From: Actinosynnema sp. ALI-1.44
GTDB taxonomy: Bacteria > Actinomycetota > Actinomycetes > Mycobacteriales > Pseudonocardiaceae
Direction of reading: 5' to 3'
NCBI RefSeq assembly: GCF_001984155.1
Contig: NZ_MTQO01000052.1
Span: 496,001-560,000 of the forward strand
DNA: 64,000 bases
A program made the position numbers and the translations under genes. Positions 58,101 to 64,000 of the stretch are shown piece by piece. The notes below the pieces were generated by a model. The model was given only the letters and a program-made list of their open reading frames with translations, made no database searches and had not been told where the DNA came from. Every line of letters starts with the position of its first letter. Within the stretch, counting starts at the first letter, position 1.

Positions 58101-58878
58101 GAGCGATCGGACCAACCCGCGCAAGGTTGGTTCCCTGACGCACGATGGGGGTGCCATCCGCAGTGTGGCGTTCAGCCCGGACGGCCGTACGCTGGCCACT
58201 GGAGGCCGTGACACGGCAAGGCTGTGGGACGTGTCGGACCCTGCCAAACCGCAGGCACTGGCAGCGTTGCCCTTCCCAGGCGTGGCCTGGCTAACGATCT
58301 TCAGCCCCGACGGCCGAGTCCTCGCAGGCGGAGACGACGGCGACATGCTGTCGAAGCTGTGGGACGTCACCGATCCCCGCCGCCCGCACGAGGTGCCGTT
58401 CCCGTTCAGTGGCACGGACTTCGTCGGGGCGTTCGCTCCTGACAACCGAATGCTCGCCGCCATCGGCAAGGGCGGGGTCCGGCTGGTCGACATGACTGAT
58501 CGCGATCGACCACGACAGCTGACGACGCTGACCGGGAACGGCGGCGCTGTCATCGCGGTGGCGTTCAGTCCCGACAGCAACCGGATCGCCATCACCAGCC
58601 AAGGCGCCGACGTGCGGCTGTGGGACATCACCAAGCCCGCCGTGCCGAAGGAGGTGGGCAGGTTCATCGGACACACCGGTTTCGGTGCCACCGTGGCGGT
58701 CAGCCCGGACGGTCACACCCTGGCCACCGGTGGCTCGGACTTCGCGGTTCGGCTCTGGGAAACCGACATCGATCGCGTCGTGGCCCGGATATGTGCGGTC
58801 GCGTACCCGAGGATCACACAACCACAATGGGAACAGTACTTTCCCGACCTGCCCTACAAGCCACCGTGCTCACCGTGA
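55144..58878 (+). CDS. HTH-nSTAND1-WD40 signalling protein
   Basis: A 1244-residue protein. Residues about 12-80 are an XRE-type helix-turn-helix (FAADLRRLRENAGGPTYREL, with SPTMLSEAASGRKLPS). Residues about 98-510 form a STAND NTPase of the nSTAND1 kind (YVGLSAFQPNDADRFFGR, Walker A GPSGSGKSS, LLVVDQFEEVFTLCRDD). One membrane helix follows at about 523-545. The C-terminus has 14 WD40 repeats, enough for two seven-bladed propellers, most ending in RLWDVSDP. Such proteins sense a signal with the propeller and act through the N-terminal domain. GTG start with AGGAGG upstream. Its 3' end overlaps the convergent monooxygenase by 25 bp. Confidence 0.9.
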   Translation: MPRRERPLDATDGVLPRFAADLRRLRENAGGPTYRELSRTAHYSPTMLSEAASGRKLPSLAVTLAYVRACGGDTAEWRARWHDTAAELAGPDNGGADNSLSPYVGLSAFQPNDADRFFGRTRLVDELLDGVRGRRFLGVFGPSGSGKSSVLRAGLVARVRAGNKPALLVTPGAHPLEECAAHLAALTGESVVSLHTEFTADPENLHLRIRQATGESEMLLVVDQFEEVFTLCRDDGERSRFIQALVTAATRETSRTRVVIGVRADFYGHCAQYPELVTALRDAQIMVGPMTADELRCAIVGPAAKMGYTAETALVARLIADAAREPAALPLVSHALLETWRRRRGTRLTLDGYEETGGIHDAIARSAESVYAGLNAAQQLVAKHLFLRLTALGEGTDDTKRRITRSELDADLDTEIVLENLTRARLVTVDDGSAEIAHEALIRSWSRLRDWLTDDREGLRVHRRLTEATEAWEAHEHDPGSLYRGTRLSLTQDWASDNRDALTEREGRFLAASLAADRGRARRRRQITAALFVLLLVAIAATVVAVDAGNTVSEQRNVAIARKAADDAAATHATDPALSVQVRLAAYQLARTAETRDALLSAFAAPYASRVVGHVGTTVVAFHPGKAMLATGSIDGTARLWDTADANRPQELATLRLPEGVTQMAFGPAGRVLATAGDSTVRLWEVTDPHQPRELGILPADSKAGGGVALSPDGRTAATVNDTSVRLWDVSDPRNPLKLSTITGHTSRVSSVAFRPDGRALATTDTTVRLWDISDPRQARPLRFLSGHRAAVSGVAFSPDGRTLASAGWDHAVRLWDISTPDVSRELATLTGHTAIVWSVAFSPDGRTLASTSGETRLWDVSDPTRSRSLIALTGGLYSTAFSSDSNVLAVADDAGVTRVYDLRGLPLVGHNDNVSAVAFSPDASTLATGSWDGSVRLWDVSDPHTRRPLAKLTEHKGFVRSVTFGRDGRVLATSSDDGTVSLWDMSDRTNPRKVGSLTHDGGAIRSVAFSPDGRTLATGGRDTARLWDVSDPAKPQALAALPFPGVAWLTIFSPDGRVLAGGDDGDMLSKLWDVTDPRRPHEVPFPFSGTDFVGAFAPDNRMLAAIGKGGVRLVDMTDRDRPRQLTTLTGNGGAVIAVAFSPDSNRIAITSQGADVRLWDITKPAVPKEVGRFIGHTGFGATVAVSPDGHTLATGGSDFAVRLWETDIDRVVARICAVAYPRITQPQWEQYFPDLPYKPPCSP

Positions 58879-60107
58879 GACGCCCGTGCGCCTGCCTCCG
58901 CCAGGTACCGCATGGACGCCTCCGGGTCGGTCAGCCATCCGGTGTAGTTCACCGGGTTCTCGAAGAGGTGGGCGAACCTGTGCGCCACCTCGGGGACGCG
59001 CTGGGCGGTATCGAGGGTGGCCAGCACGTGCTCCGGCGGCGGGGCGAGCAGGTCGTTGTTGAACCGGGTCGCGTGCTGGGCCACTGACCAGTACCGGGCG
59101 AACGCGTCGTGCATGAACTTCTCGTCGAACTCACGGTCTTCGTTGGCCAGAACGGCTTCCTCGTAGGACCTCGCGGCGTGGGCCGCCATGTTCGCGCCCT
59201 GCCCGCCGACGGGGTCGTTGGTCACCGCCGTGTCCCCCATGGCCAGCACGCGCCTGCCGGACGGGAGCGTGCCCACCGGGTGCCGGACGATCGGCGTGAT
59301 CCGGCCGTGCAGCGTCTCCAGCGGCCCGACCGGTTCCGCGTTGTCCAGGATCTCGGTGTGCCACGGGAAGAACCTGCGCGTCAGGCCACGGGCGATCTCC
59401 AGGTGCTGCCCGGGGTCGGCGATGTCGTGCCAGACGTCCATCGGCCCGCCCGGCACGCCGAAGAAGCCGACGCCGAGGACCGGGCCCTGCACGGACAGCA
59501 CCGGCATGGCGAAGTTCTCGCCGTACGGACTCAGGTTGAACGTCAGCCCGTCGATGACCGGGTGCGAGGTCCGCACGTAGATGATCCCGATGTCGCGTTG
59601 CGCCTCGGTGTACGGCGAGAACTCGGGTTCGCGCGGGAACAGCGCGTCGAACTGCGGCCCACGGCCCGCCGCCACGACGACCAGGTCGAACTCGGCGGCG
59701 TACGCGTCGAGGTCGTCCGGGGTGACGCGGTGGATCCGGATCTCGCCGCCCAGTCCGGCGAAGTGCGCCATCCAGTCGGACACCTTCACCCGTTGGTCCA
59801 CCGACTGCGCCGCGTGGTCGAACTCCGCCCGCCACGAGATCGCCGGGGTGCCGCCGCCGGCCGGGTCCACCGCCTTGAACTCGATCTCGCCGATCGGGGT
59901 GACGTCCCGGTCCCAGAGGTTGATGCCGAGTTCGCGTTCCCTGGCCAGCGCCGGGTGGAAGACGCACTGGTTGGAGATCAGCCTGCCCGACCGGACCTCG
60001 TCGGGCGGGCGCTCGGCCACCACCGTGACGTCGTAACCGTGTCGCCGCAACCCGATGGCCAGCACCAGACCGGCCTGACCCGCACCGATGACCGCGATTC
60101 GCCGCAT
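58854..60107 (-). CDS. StyA-like FAD-dependent monooxygenase
   Basis: A 417-residue flavoprotein related to the oxygenase StyA of styrene monooxygenase and to indole epoxidases. The FAD-binding motif IAVIGAGQAGLVLAIGLRRH lies at the N-terminus, and the second FAD motif is RRVLAMGDTAVTNDPVGGQG with GANMA. The PHBH-type DG motif is replaced by a DLVVVAAGRGPQF strand, as in group E monooxygenases. These use free reduced FAD from a separate reductase (StyB). No StyB-like gene is near. The start is ATG 60107 after GGTGGGGTG; the substrate is unknown. Confidence 0.82.
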   Translation of the reverse strand: MRRIAVIGAGQAGLVLAIGLRRHGYDVTVVAERPPDEVRSGRLISNQCVFHPALARERELGINLWDRDVTPIGEIEFKAVDPAGGGTPAISWRAEFDHAAQSVDQRVKVSDWMAHFAGLGGEIRIHRVTPDDLDAYAAEFDLVVVAAGRGPQFDALFPREPEFSPYTEAQRDIGIIYVRTSHPVIDGLTFNLSPYGENFAMPVLSVQGPVLGVGFFGVPGGPMDVWHDIADPGQHLEIARGLTRRFFPWHTEILDNAEPVGPLETLHGRITPIVRHPVGTLPSGRRVLAMGDTAVTNDPVGGQGANMAAHAARSYEEAVLANEDREFDEKFMHDAFARYWSVAQHATRFNNDLLAPPPEHVLATLDTAQRVPEVAHRFAHLFENPVNYTGWLTDPEASMRYLAEAGARASHGEHGGL

Positions 60108-60451
60108 CACCCCACCGTGGCAGGCCTTCGCCAGGCGAGGAAAGGACCACAAGGCTTGACTTGGGGGCGGCCGGTCGGACACCCTGACTCAGGAGAGCGC
60201 TCTCCCGAACACGGTCCGCACGGCATCGGTGCCTGCCCATCGAGGCCGGTCCACCCTGCCACGGCACCAACTGGGTGAAGGAACAGCCCTACCTGCGACC
60301 GGACCAGCTGGCGGTCATCCAGAACTTCCAGCGCCAGGGCACGGTACCCGGTGACGTCGACGAGTTCGTTGCGGGGCAAAGAGGAGCGTTGTCCACGACA
60401 GTGGTTCGTTGTCGAGTCGATGCCTCACCGATGACGAACTACAGTTCTCCC
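60108..60451 (+). other. Intergenic stretch with a protein-like remnant
   Basis: This 344-bp gap has no complete gene. One plus-strand frame (about 60236-60400) reads NWVKEQPYLRPDQLAVIQNF and then QRQGTVPGDVDEFVAGQRGA, which looks protein-like, but it has no start signal and runs on in frame into the GNAT gene. It may be the end of a lost gene. The rest shows no RNA gene or strong repeat; a GAGAGCGCTCTC palindrome lies near 60193-60204. Confidence 0.3.
60440..60445 (+). promoter_or_regulatory. Leaderless -10 box of the GNAT gene
   Basis: TACAGT, six bases (TCTCCC), then ATG 60452. It fixes the start; the frame is open upstream to 60275. Confidence 0.5.
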
Positions 60452-60901
60452 ATGATCAGCCAAGCCACCGGCGACCACCGCGGCACAGTCGAGGAGATCG
60501 TGCGCGCCGCCTACACCAAGTGGATCGAGGTGACGGGCAGCGAGCCGCTGCCAATGCTGGCGGACTACGCCGCGCTGATCGACGCGGGCACCGTCTGGCT
60601 GCTCGACTCGATGGACGGGCTCATTGTCCTGGTCGACGAGCCGGACGACGGCGTGCTGCTCGTGGAGAACGTCGCCGTTCGCCCGTCGGCACAGGGCAAG
60701 GGTCTCGGCCGTCAACTGCTGGCGTTCGCCGAGGAACAGGCGCGCCATCGTGGCCTGACCGCGTTGCGCCTGTACACCAACCAGAAGATGACCAGCAACA
60801 TCGCGCTCTACCTGGCGTTGGGCTACCGCGAGACCGGCCGCGCGGAACTCGACGGCCGCCAGGTGGTGCACATGCTCAAGGACCTGAACGCCGTCCCCTA
60901 G
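60452..60901 (+). CDS. GNAT-family N-acetyltransferase
   Basis: A 149-residue acetyltransferase. The motif VENVAVRPSAQGKGLGRQLL (Q-G-K-G-L-G) binds acetyl-CoA, and LRLYTNQKMTSNIALYLALG is motif B with the catalytic Tyr. It is close to typical GNATs that acetylate small amines or phosphinothricin-like compounds. The start at ATG 60452 follows a leaderless box. The stop codon lies in a CTAG shared with the stop of the convergent META gene. Confidence 0.86.
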   Translation: MISQATGDHRGTVEEIVRAAYTKWIEVTGSEPLPMLADYAALIDAGTVWLLDSMDGLIVLVDEPDDGVLLVENVAVRPSAQGKGLGRQLLAFAEEQARHRGLTALRLYTNQKMTSNIALYLALGYRETGRAELDGRQVVHMLKDLNAVP

Positions 60902-61251
60902 GCGACGTCCTCGGTGAACTCGATGGCCACTTCGTCCGTGCTGATTCGCAGGCGCGGTCCGGACAGCTCCCAGAACGGCCGGGCAGTCAGCACTGCTGCC
61001 AGCCATTCGTCCTGCGCCGTCAGTTCCTCCGAGCACCCCTTCAAGGTCATCCCCATGACGGACACGGTGATCCGGCCGTCGGACACGTCGACGTCGCCGC
61101 CCAGGATGTTGCAGTCGGCACTGAGGCGCAGTTTTCCCGGCCGGGTGAAGTCGAGCTTCACCCGGGAACCCGGCACCAGCGCGAACGGTGCGCCGTCCTT
61201 GGTCACGGCCGTAGACACGAACACGCGGCCGTCCATCACGTGAGTCCGCAT
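60898..61251 (-). CDS. META domain-containing protein (HslJ-like)
   Basis: A 117-residue protein with one META domain, as in E. coli HslJ and Leishmania META. The family pattern includes the central SADCNILGGDVDVSDGRITV and then VMGMTLKGCSEELTAQDEWL, with the two cysteines of the motif kept. No signal peptide is seen, unlike many META lipoproteins, so it is probably cytosolic. META proteins have been linked to heat-shock and novobiocin resistance without a known mechanism. Its stop overlaps that of the GNAT gene. Confidence 0.85.
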   Translation of the reverse strand: MRTHVMDGRVFVSTAVTKDGAPFALVPGSRVKLDFTRPGKLRLSADCNILGGDVDVSDGRITVSVMGMTLKGCSEELTAQDEWLAAVLTARPFWELSGPRLRISTDEVAIEFTEDVA

Positions 61252-61285
61252 ACATGTCGAACGCGCGCAAGGAAAACCGGGTTCC

Positions 61286-64000
61286 CTAGCCCGTCTCGGT
61301 GAGTGTGGCCTGAATGTCCCTGGCTCGCGGGTCGGCCAGTTCCACCATCGTCGTCATGGCCGATGTCAGGACGGCGCGGGCGATCCGGGGGTGACCCGCG
61401 GCGTTGAGGACCTTGCCGAGGTCGGTCAGCACGATCGCCTCCCCGCGGCGGTTGACCGCGGCACGGTGGAACGAGATCGCCGTCCGGTAGGCGCGCACGG
61501 CTCGTGGCACGTCGCCGAGACCCGCGTAGGCAAGGCCGAGGCCGTGCTGGTTGAACGCCTCGATCATCTCGTCACCCGTTCGCAGGAACCACTGGTGTGC
61601 TCGCAGATGGGACTCCACGGCCGCCGCGTGGTCGCCGGAGACCGTCTGCGCGATGCCGAGGTTGTCGAGGTTCTGCGTGATCCCGCGCGAGTCGTCCAAC
61701 TGCTCGAAGAGTTCCAGCGCCCGCTTGGCGTTGTCACGGGCCGTGCCGCCGTCACCGAGTTGGGCGTTGGCGATCGACAGGTTCCCCAGCGCCATTCCCT
61801 GGCCACGGAGCAGGCCACGCTCGCGGAACCGGGCCAGCGACCGTTCGAAGAACGACTTCGCCGTGCCGCACTCGAGCTTGTCCAGGTGAATGCAGCCGAT
61901 CGAGTTCAGCAGGTACGCCTCGCCCACCCGCTCCCCCGCTGCTTCGGCGTCGGCGAGCGCACTGGCGTAGAAGTTCAATCCGTCGCGCCACTGGACCACG
62001 CTGTCGAGCAACGTCGTCAACGCCAACGCGTTGCGCCACGCGTACCCGTCCCAACCGTTGGCGCCCGCCCACATCACGATGGACCGCAACGTGTCGTACT
62101 CGTCGTCGAACCAGGCCGCTGCCTCCTGCGCGTCGGCGAAGGCCGGGGGCGGGACACGGGCCTTGTACGGCACGAGGAAATCCCGGTTGCGGTGCGGGTT
62201 GAGCAGCATGTCCGCAGCGACCGTGGCGTGCAGGTACCAGCCGAGCACGCGCTCGACGGCCTCGTCCCGTTCGGCCTGTGGCTCGTGGCTCATCGCCATG
62301 TCGGTGGCGTACAGCCGGACCAGGTCGTGCAGCTGGTAGCGGCCTGGCCGTGGTTGTTCGAGCAGGTTCGTCGCGATCAACTGGTCGAGCGCGTCCTTGG
62401 CCTGGCCACGGGGCAGGCCGCTCAACGCCGCCGCCGCGTCGAGGCCGATGTCGTTGGCGGGCACCAGCCCGAGCTTGCGGAACACCAACGCGGCCGACTT
62501 GCGCAGCGCGCGGTAGGACCAGGACAACGCGGCGCCCAGGTCGGTGTGCGGGTCGTCCTCGCCGCTGCCGAGGTTGTCCAGCCTGGCTTTCTCGTCCTCC
62601 AGGGCCAGGACGACGTCGGCCAGTGATTCGCTGCGGTGCGCCCGCTCGGCCACGATCGCCAGCGCCAGCGGCAGGTAGTCGCACAACCTGACCAGCCGGG
62701 CCGCCGCGGCCGGTTCCTCGGCCACCCGGTGTGCTCCGATCGCCGCCGCCAGCAGGTCGACCGCCTGGGCGTGCGGCATGGGGCTGAGCGTCACGCGGTG
62801 GGCGCCGTCACGGACCGACAGCCCGCGCAGCTGGTTGCGGCTGGTCACGATCACCAAGGCCGACGTACCAGGCAGCAGGGGGCGCACCTGCCCCGCGTCC
62901 AGCGCGTTGTCCAGCAGGATCAGCGGACGGCGATCTGCCAGTTTGCTGCGCAGCAGCGCCGACCGCTCGTCGACGTCTGAGGGGATGGTGTCACCGGCGA
63001 CACCGAGCTCACGCAGCAACGCCTCGGCCGCCGCGTCCGGCGTCACCGGCTCACCGGGACCGTAGCCGCGCAGGTTCAGGTATAGCTGGACGTCGGAACA
63101 CCGGTCGGCGACGCGGTGCGCCCAGTGCAGCGCGAGCACGGTCTTGCCGATGCCGGGCGCGCCGTCGATCGACACGATGACCGGCGCACTGCCCCGCTTG
63201 TGCAGCAGCGAGTCAAGCCTGGTGAGCTCGTCCTGCCTGCCGATGAACTTGGCGCTGTCGTGCGGCAGCTGGCGTGGCGTCGGCGCGCGGGTGGCCGGTT
63301 CGGCCCTGCCGTGCAGCACCTCGTGGCGCAGCCGTTGCAGCTCAGCGCCCGGGTCGATGCCGAACTCCTCGTTGAGCACGCGGAAGACCTGCGTGTACGC
63401 CGCGAGCGCGTCGTCGTGCCTGCCCGCCTTGTGCAACGCCAGGATCAGCCGAACCCAGAGCGACTCCCTGGCCGGGTACTGGCTGGTCAGCTCGTGCAGG
63501 TCGGCGATGACCGACGCGGACGGACGGGCGCCGAGCTCGATGTCGATCCGGCGTTCGGTGGCGGCGAACCACTCCTCGGTCAGCCGCGGCACCACGTCCC
63601 GCTCCAGCCACAGGGACGCCACATCGGCGAACGGCCTGCCACGCCAGAGCCCCAGCGCCTCGCCGAGCAGCTCCACCTCGCCTGGCGCGCCCTCGTCGGC
63701 GCGCGCGAGCCGCAGCAGCTCACGGAACCGGCACAGGTCGACGCGGTCGGGGTCGACGCTGAGCTGGTAGCGGCCCGCCGAGACGCGCTGGATGACGCCG
63801 TGGCCGAGCAGCTGCCGCAACCGGCCGATGTAGGTGTGCAGCGAGCCGCGGGCGTTGCCGGGCTGATCACCGGGCCAGAGGCGTTCGGCGAGGGTGTCGG
63901 TGGTGACCGGTTGGTTGGCCGAGACGACCAACGCGGCCAGCAGGACGCGCAATTGCCCCGGCGGGACCGGCACGATCTCGCTGTCGACGCGGATCTCCCA
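61286..64000 (-). CDS. AfsR/SARP-family transcriptional regulator, partial
   Basis: The window edge cuts the 5' end; 904 residues are present, reading through WEIRVDSEIVPVPPGQLRVL at the start. The winged-helix domain (to about LHTYIGRLRQLLG) precedes a BTAD region (LNEEFGIDPGAELQRLRHEV). An NB-ARC ATPase follows with Walker A GAPGIGKTVL and RPLILLDNALDAGQVRPLLP. A C-terminal set of tetratricopeptide repeats runs to the end. It has the same architecture as the protein at 8498-11677. SARP-class regulators often sit next to the gene cluster they control; this cluster may lie past the window end. Confidence 0.9.
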   Translation of the reverse strand, partial: WEIRVDSEIVPVPPGQLRVLLAALVVSANQPVTTDTLAERLWPGDQPGNARGSLHTYIGRLRQLLGHGVIQRVSAGRYQLSVDPDRVDLCRFRELLRLARADEGAPGEVELLGEALGLWRGRPFADVASLWLERDVVPRLTEEWFAATERRIDIELGARPSASVIADLHELTSQYPARESLWVRLILALHKAGRHDDALAAYTQVFRVLNEEFGIDPGAELQRLRHEVLHGRAEPATRAPTPRQLPHDSAKFIGRQDELTRLDSLLHKRGSAPVIVSIDGAPGIGKTVLALHWAHRVADRCSDVQLYLNLRGYGPGEPVTPDAAAEALLRELGVAGDTIPSDVDERSALLRSKLADRRPLILLDNALDAGQVRPLLPGTSALVIVTSRNQLRGLSVRDGAHRVTLSPMPHAQAVDLLAAAIGAHRVAEEPAAAARLVRLCDYLPLALAIVAERAHRSESLADVVLALEDEKARLDNLGSGEDDPHTDLGAALSWSYRALRKSAALVFRKLGLVPANDIGLDAAAALSGLPRGQAKDALDQLIATNLLEQPRPGRYQLHDLVRLYATDMAMSHEPQAERDEAVERVLGWYLHATVAADMLLNPHRNRDFLVPYKARVPPPAFADAQEAAAWFDDEYDTLRSIVMWAGANGWDGYAWRNALALTTLLDSVVQWRDGLNFYASALADAEAAGERVGEAYLLNSIGCIHLDKLECGTAKSFFERSLARFRERGLLRGQGMALGNLSIANAQLGDGGTARDNAKRALELFEQLDDSRGITQNLDNLGIAQTVSGDHAAAVESHLRAHQWFLRTGDEMIEAFNQHGLGLAYAGLGDVPRAVRAYRTAISFHRAAVNRRGEAIVLTDLGKVLNAAGHPRIARAVLTSAMTTMVELADPRARDIQATLTETG

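Noticed and set aside
55144-58878. Complete antiphage defence island
   Set aside because: The STAND-WD40 protein stands alone; no nuclease, reverse transcriptase, cyclase or other defence gene adjoins it.

Overview
The window is high-GC DNA with actinomycete-style genes: GTG/TTG starts, many leaderless transcripts, SARP/AfsR and LuxR-type STAND regulators, an ECF41 sigma factor, a DUF574 methyltransferase and DUF4394, DUF6191 and META-domain proteins. A member of the Pseudonocardiales (Amycolatopsis/Lentzea/Kibdelosporangium-like) is the best guess. This is inferred from gene content, not from a marker gene. No rRNA, tRNA, CRISPR array or prophage was recognised. One IS30-family insertion sequence is present.

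Layout. 1-1405: end of a branched-chain amino-acid ABC system (permease and lipoprotein). 1578-4976: minus-strand run AraC regulator, EamA exporter, dienelactone hydrolase, YjbR, GNAT. 5253-8488: proline-rich anchored protein, ADP-ribosylglycohydrolase, DUF4394 secreted protein with a decayed duplicate of its promoter and 5' end, small secreted protein. 8498-16683: AfsR/SARP, LuxR-type ATPase and XRE regulators, then a PEP-mutase-like enzyme coupled to an AhpD-like protein. 16910-22763: NmrA-like oxidoreductase, YccF, DUF6191, MobA, an orphan SsuA-like binding protein, a methyltransferase and a SpoIIE phosphatase. 23019-25668: metQ-metN-metI methionine importer behind a structured-looking leader. 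25739-30902: small membrane proteins, a second orphan SsuA-like protein, DUF574 methyltransferase, and an ECF41 sigma factor divergent from an FAD oxidoreductase. 31014-35728: copper operon (CopD/CtaG fusion, CopA, Tat-exported DJ-1/PfpI protein). 35913-39371: LAL regulator and DUF1684 protein. 39443-40684: IS30 element inside a large palindrome. 40704-43878: TetR, a small exported protein and a fused SecDF. 43969-48613: five overlapping genes for CoA-ester and amide chemistry. 48635-54996: GNAT, threonine dehydratase, PhoD phosphatase, duplicated membrane proteins, VanZ-RDD protein, ricin-type lectin. 55144-64000: a 1244-residue HTH-STAND-WD40 protein, a StyA-like monooxygenase, GNAT, META protein and the 3' part of another SARP regulator.

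How it works together. Four regulatory arrangements can be read from the bases. (1) The sigma factor at 29245 and the oxidoreductase at 29164 share a nearly symmetric divergent promoter carrying the ECF41 TGTCACA/CGTC elements on both strands, so the sigma factor probably drives itself and its neighbour. (2) The DUF4394 gene and its decayed copy each have 11-bp-period heptamer repeats about 9 bp upstream of a -10 box, the layout bound by SARP proteins, and a SARP gene lies under 1 kb away. (3) A 16-bp TCGA palindrome separates the TetR gene from the five-gene CoA operon. (4) At least fourteen genes have a TANNNT -10 box only 6-7 nt before the start codon, marking leaderless mRNAs. These also resolve start codons for several genes.
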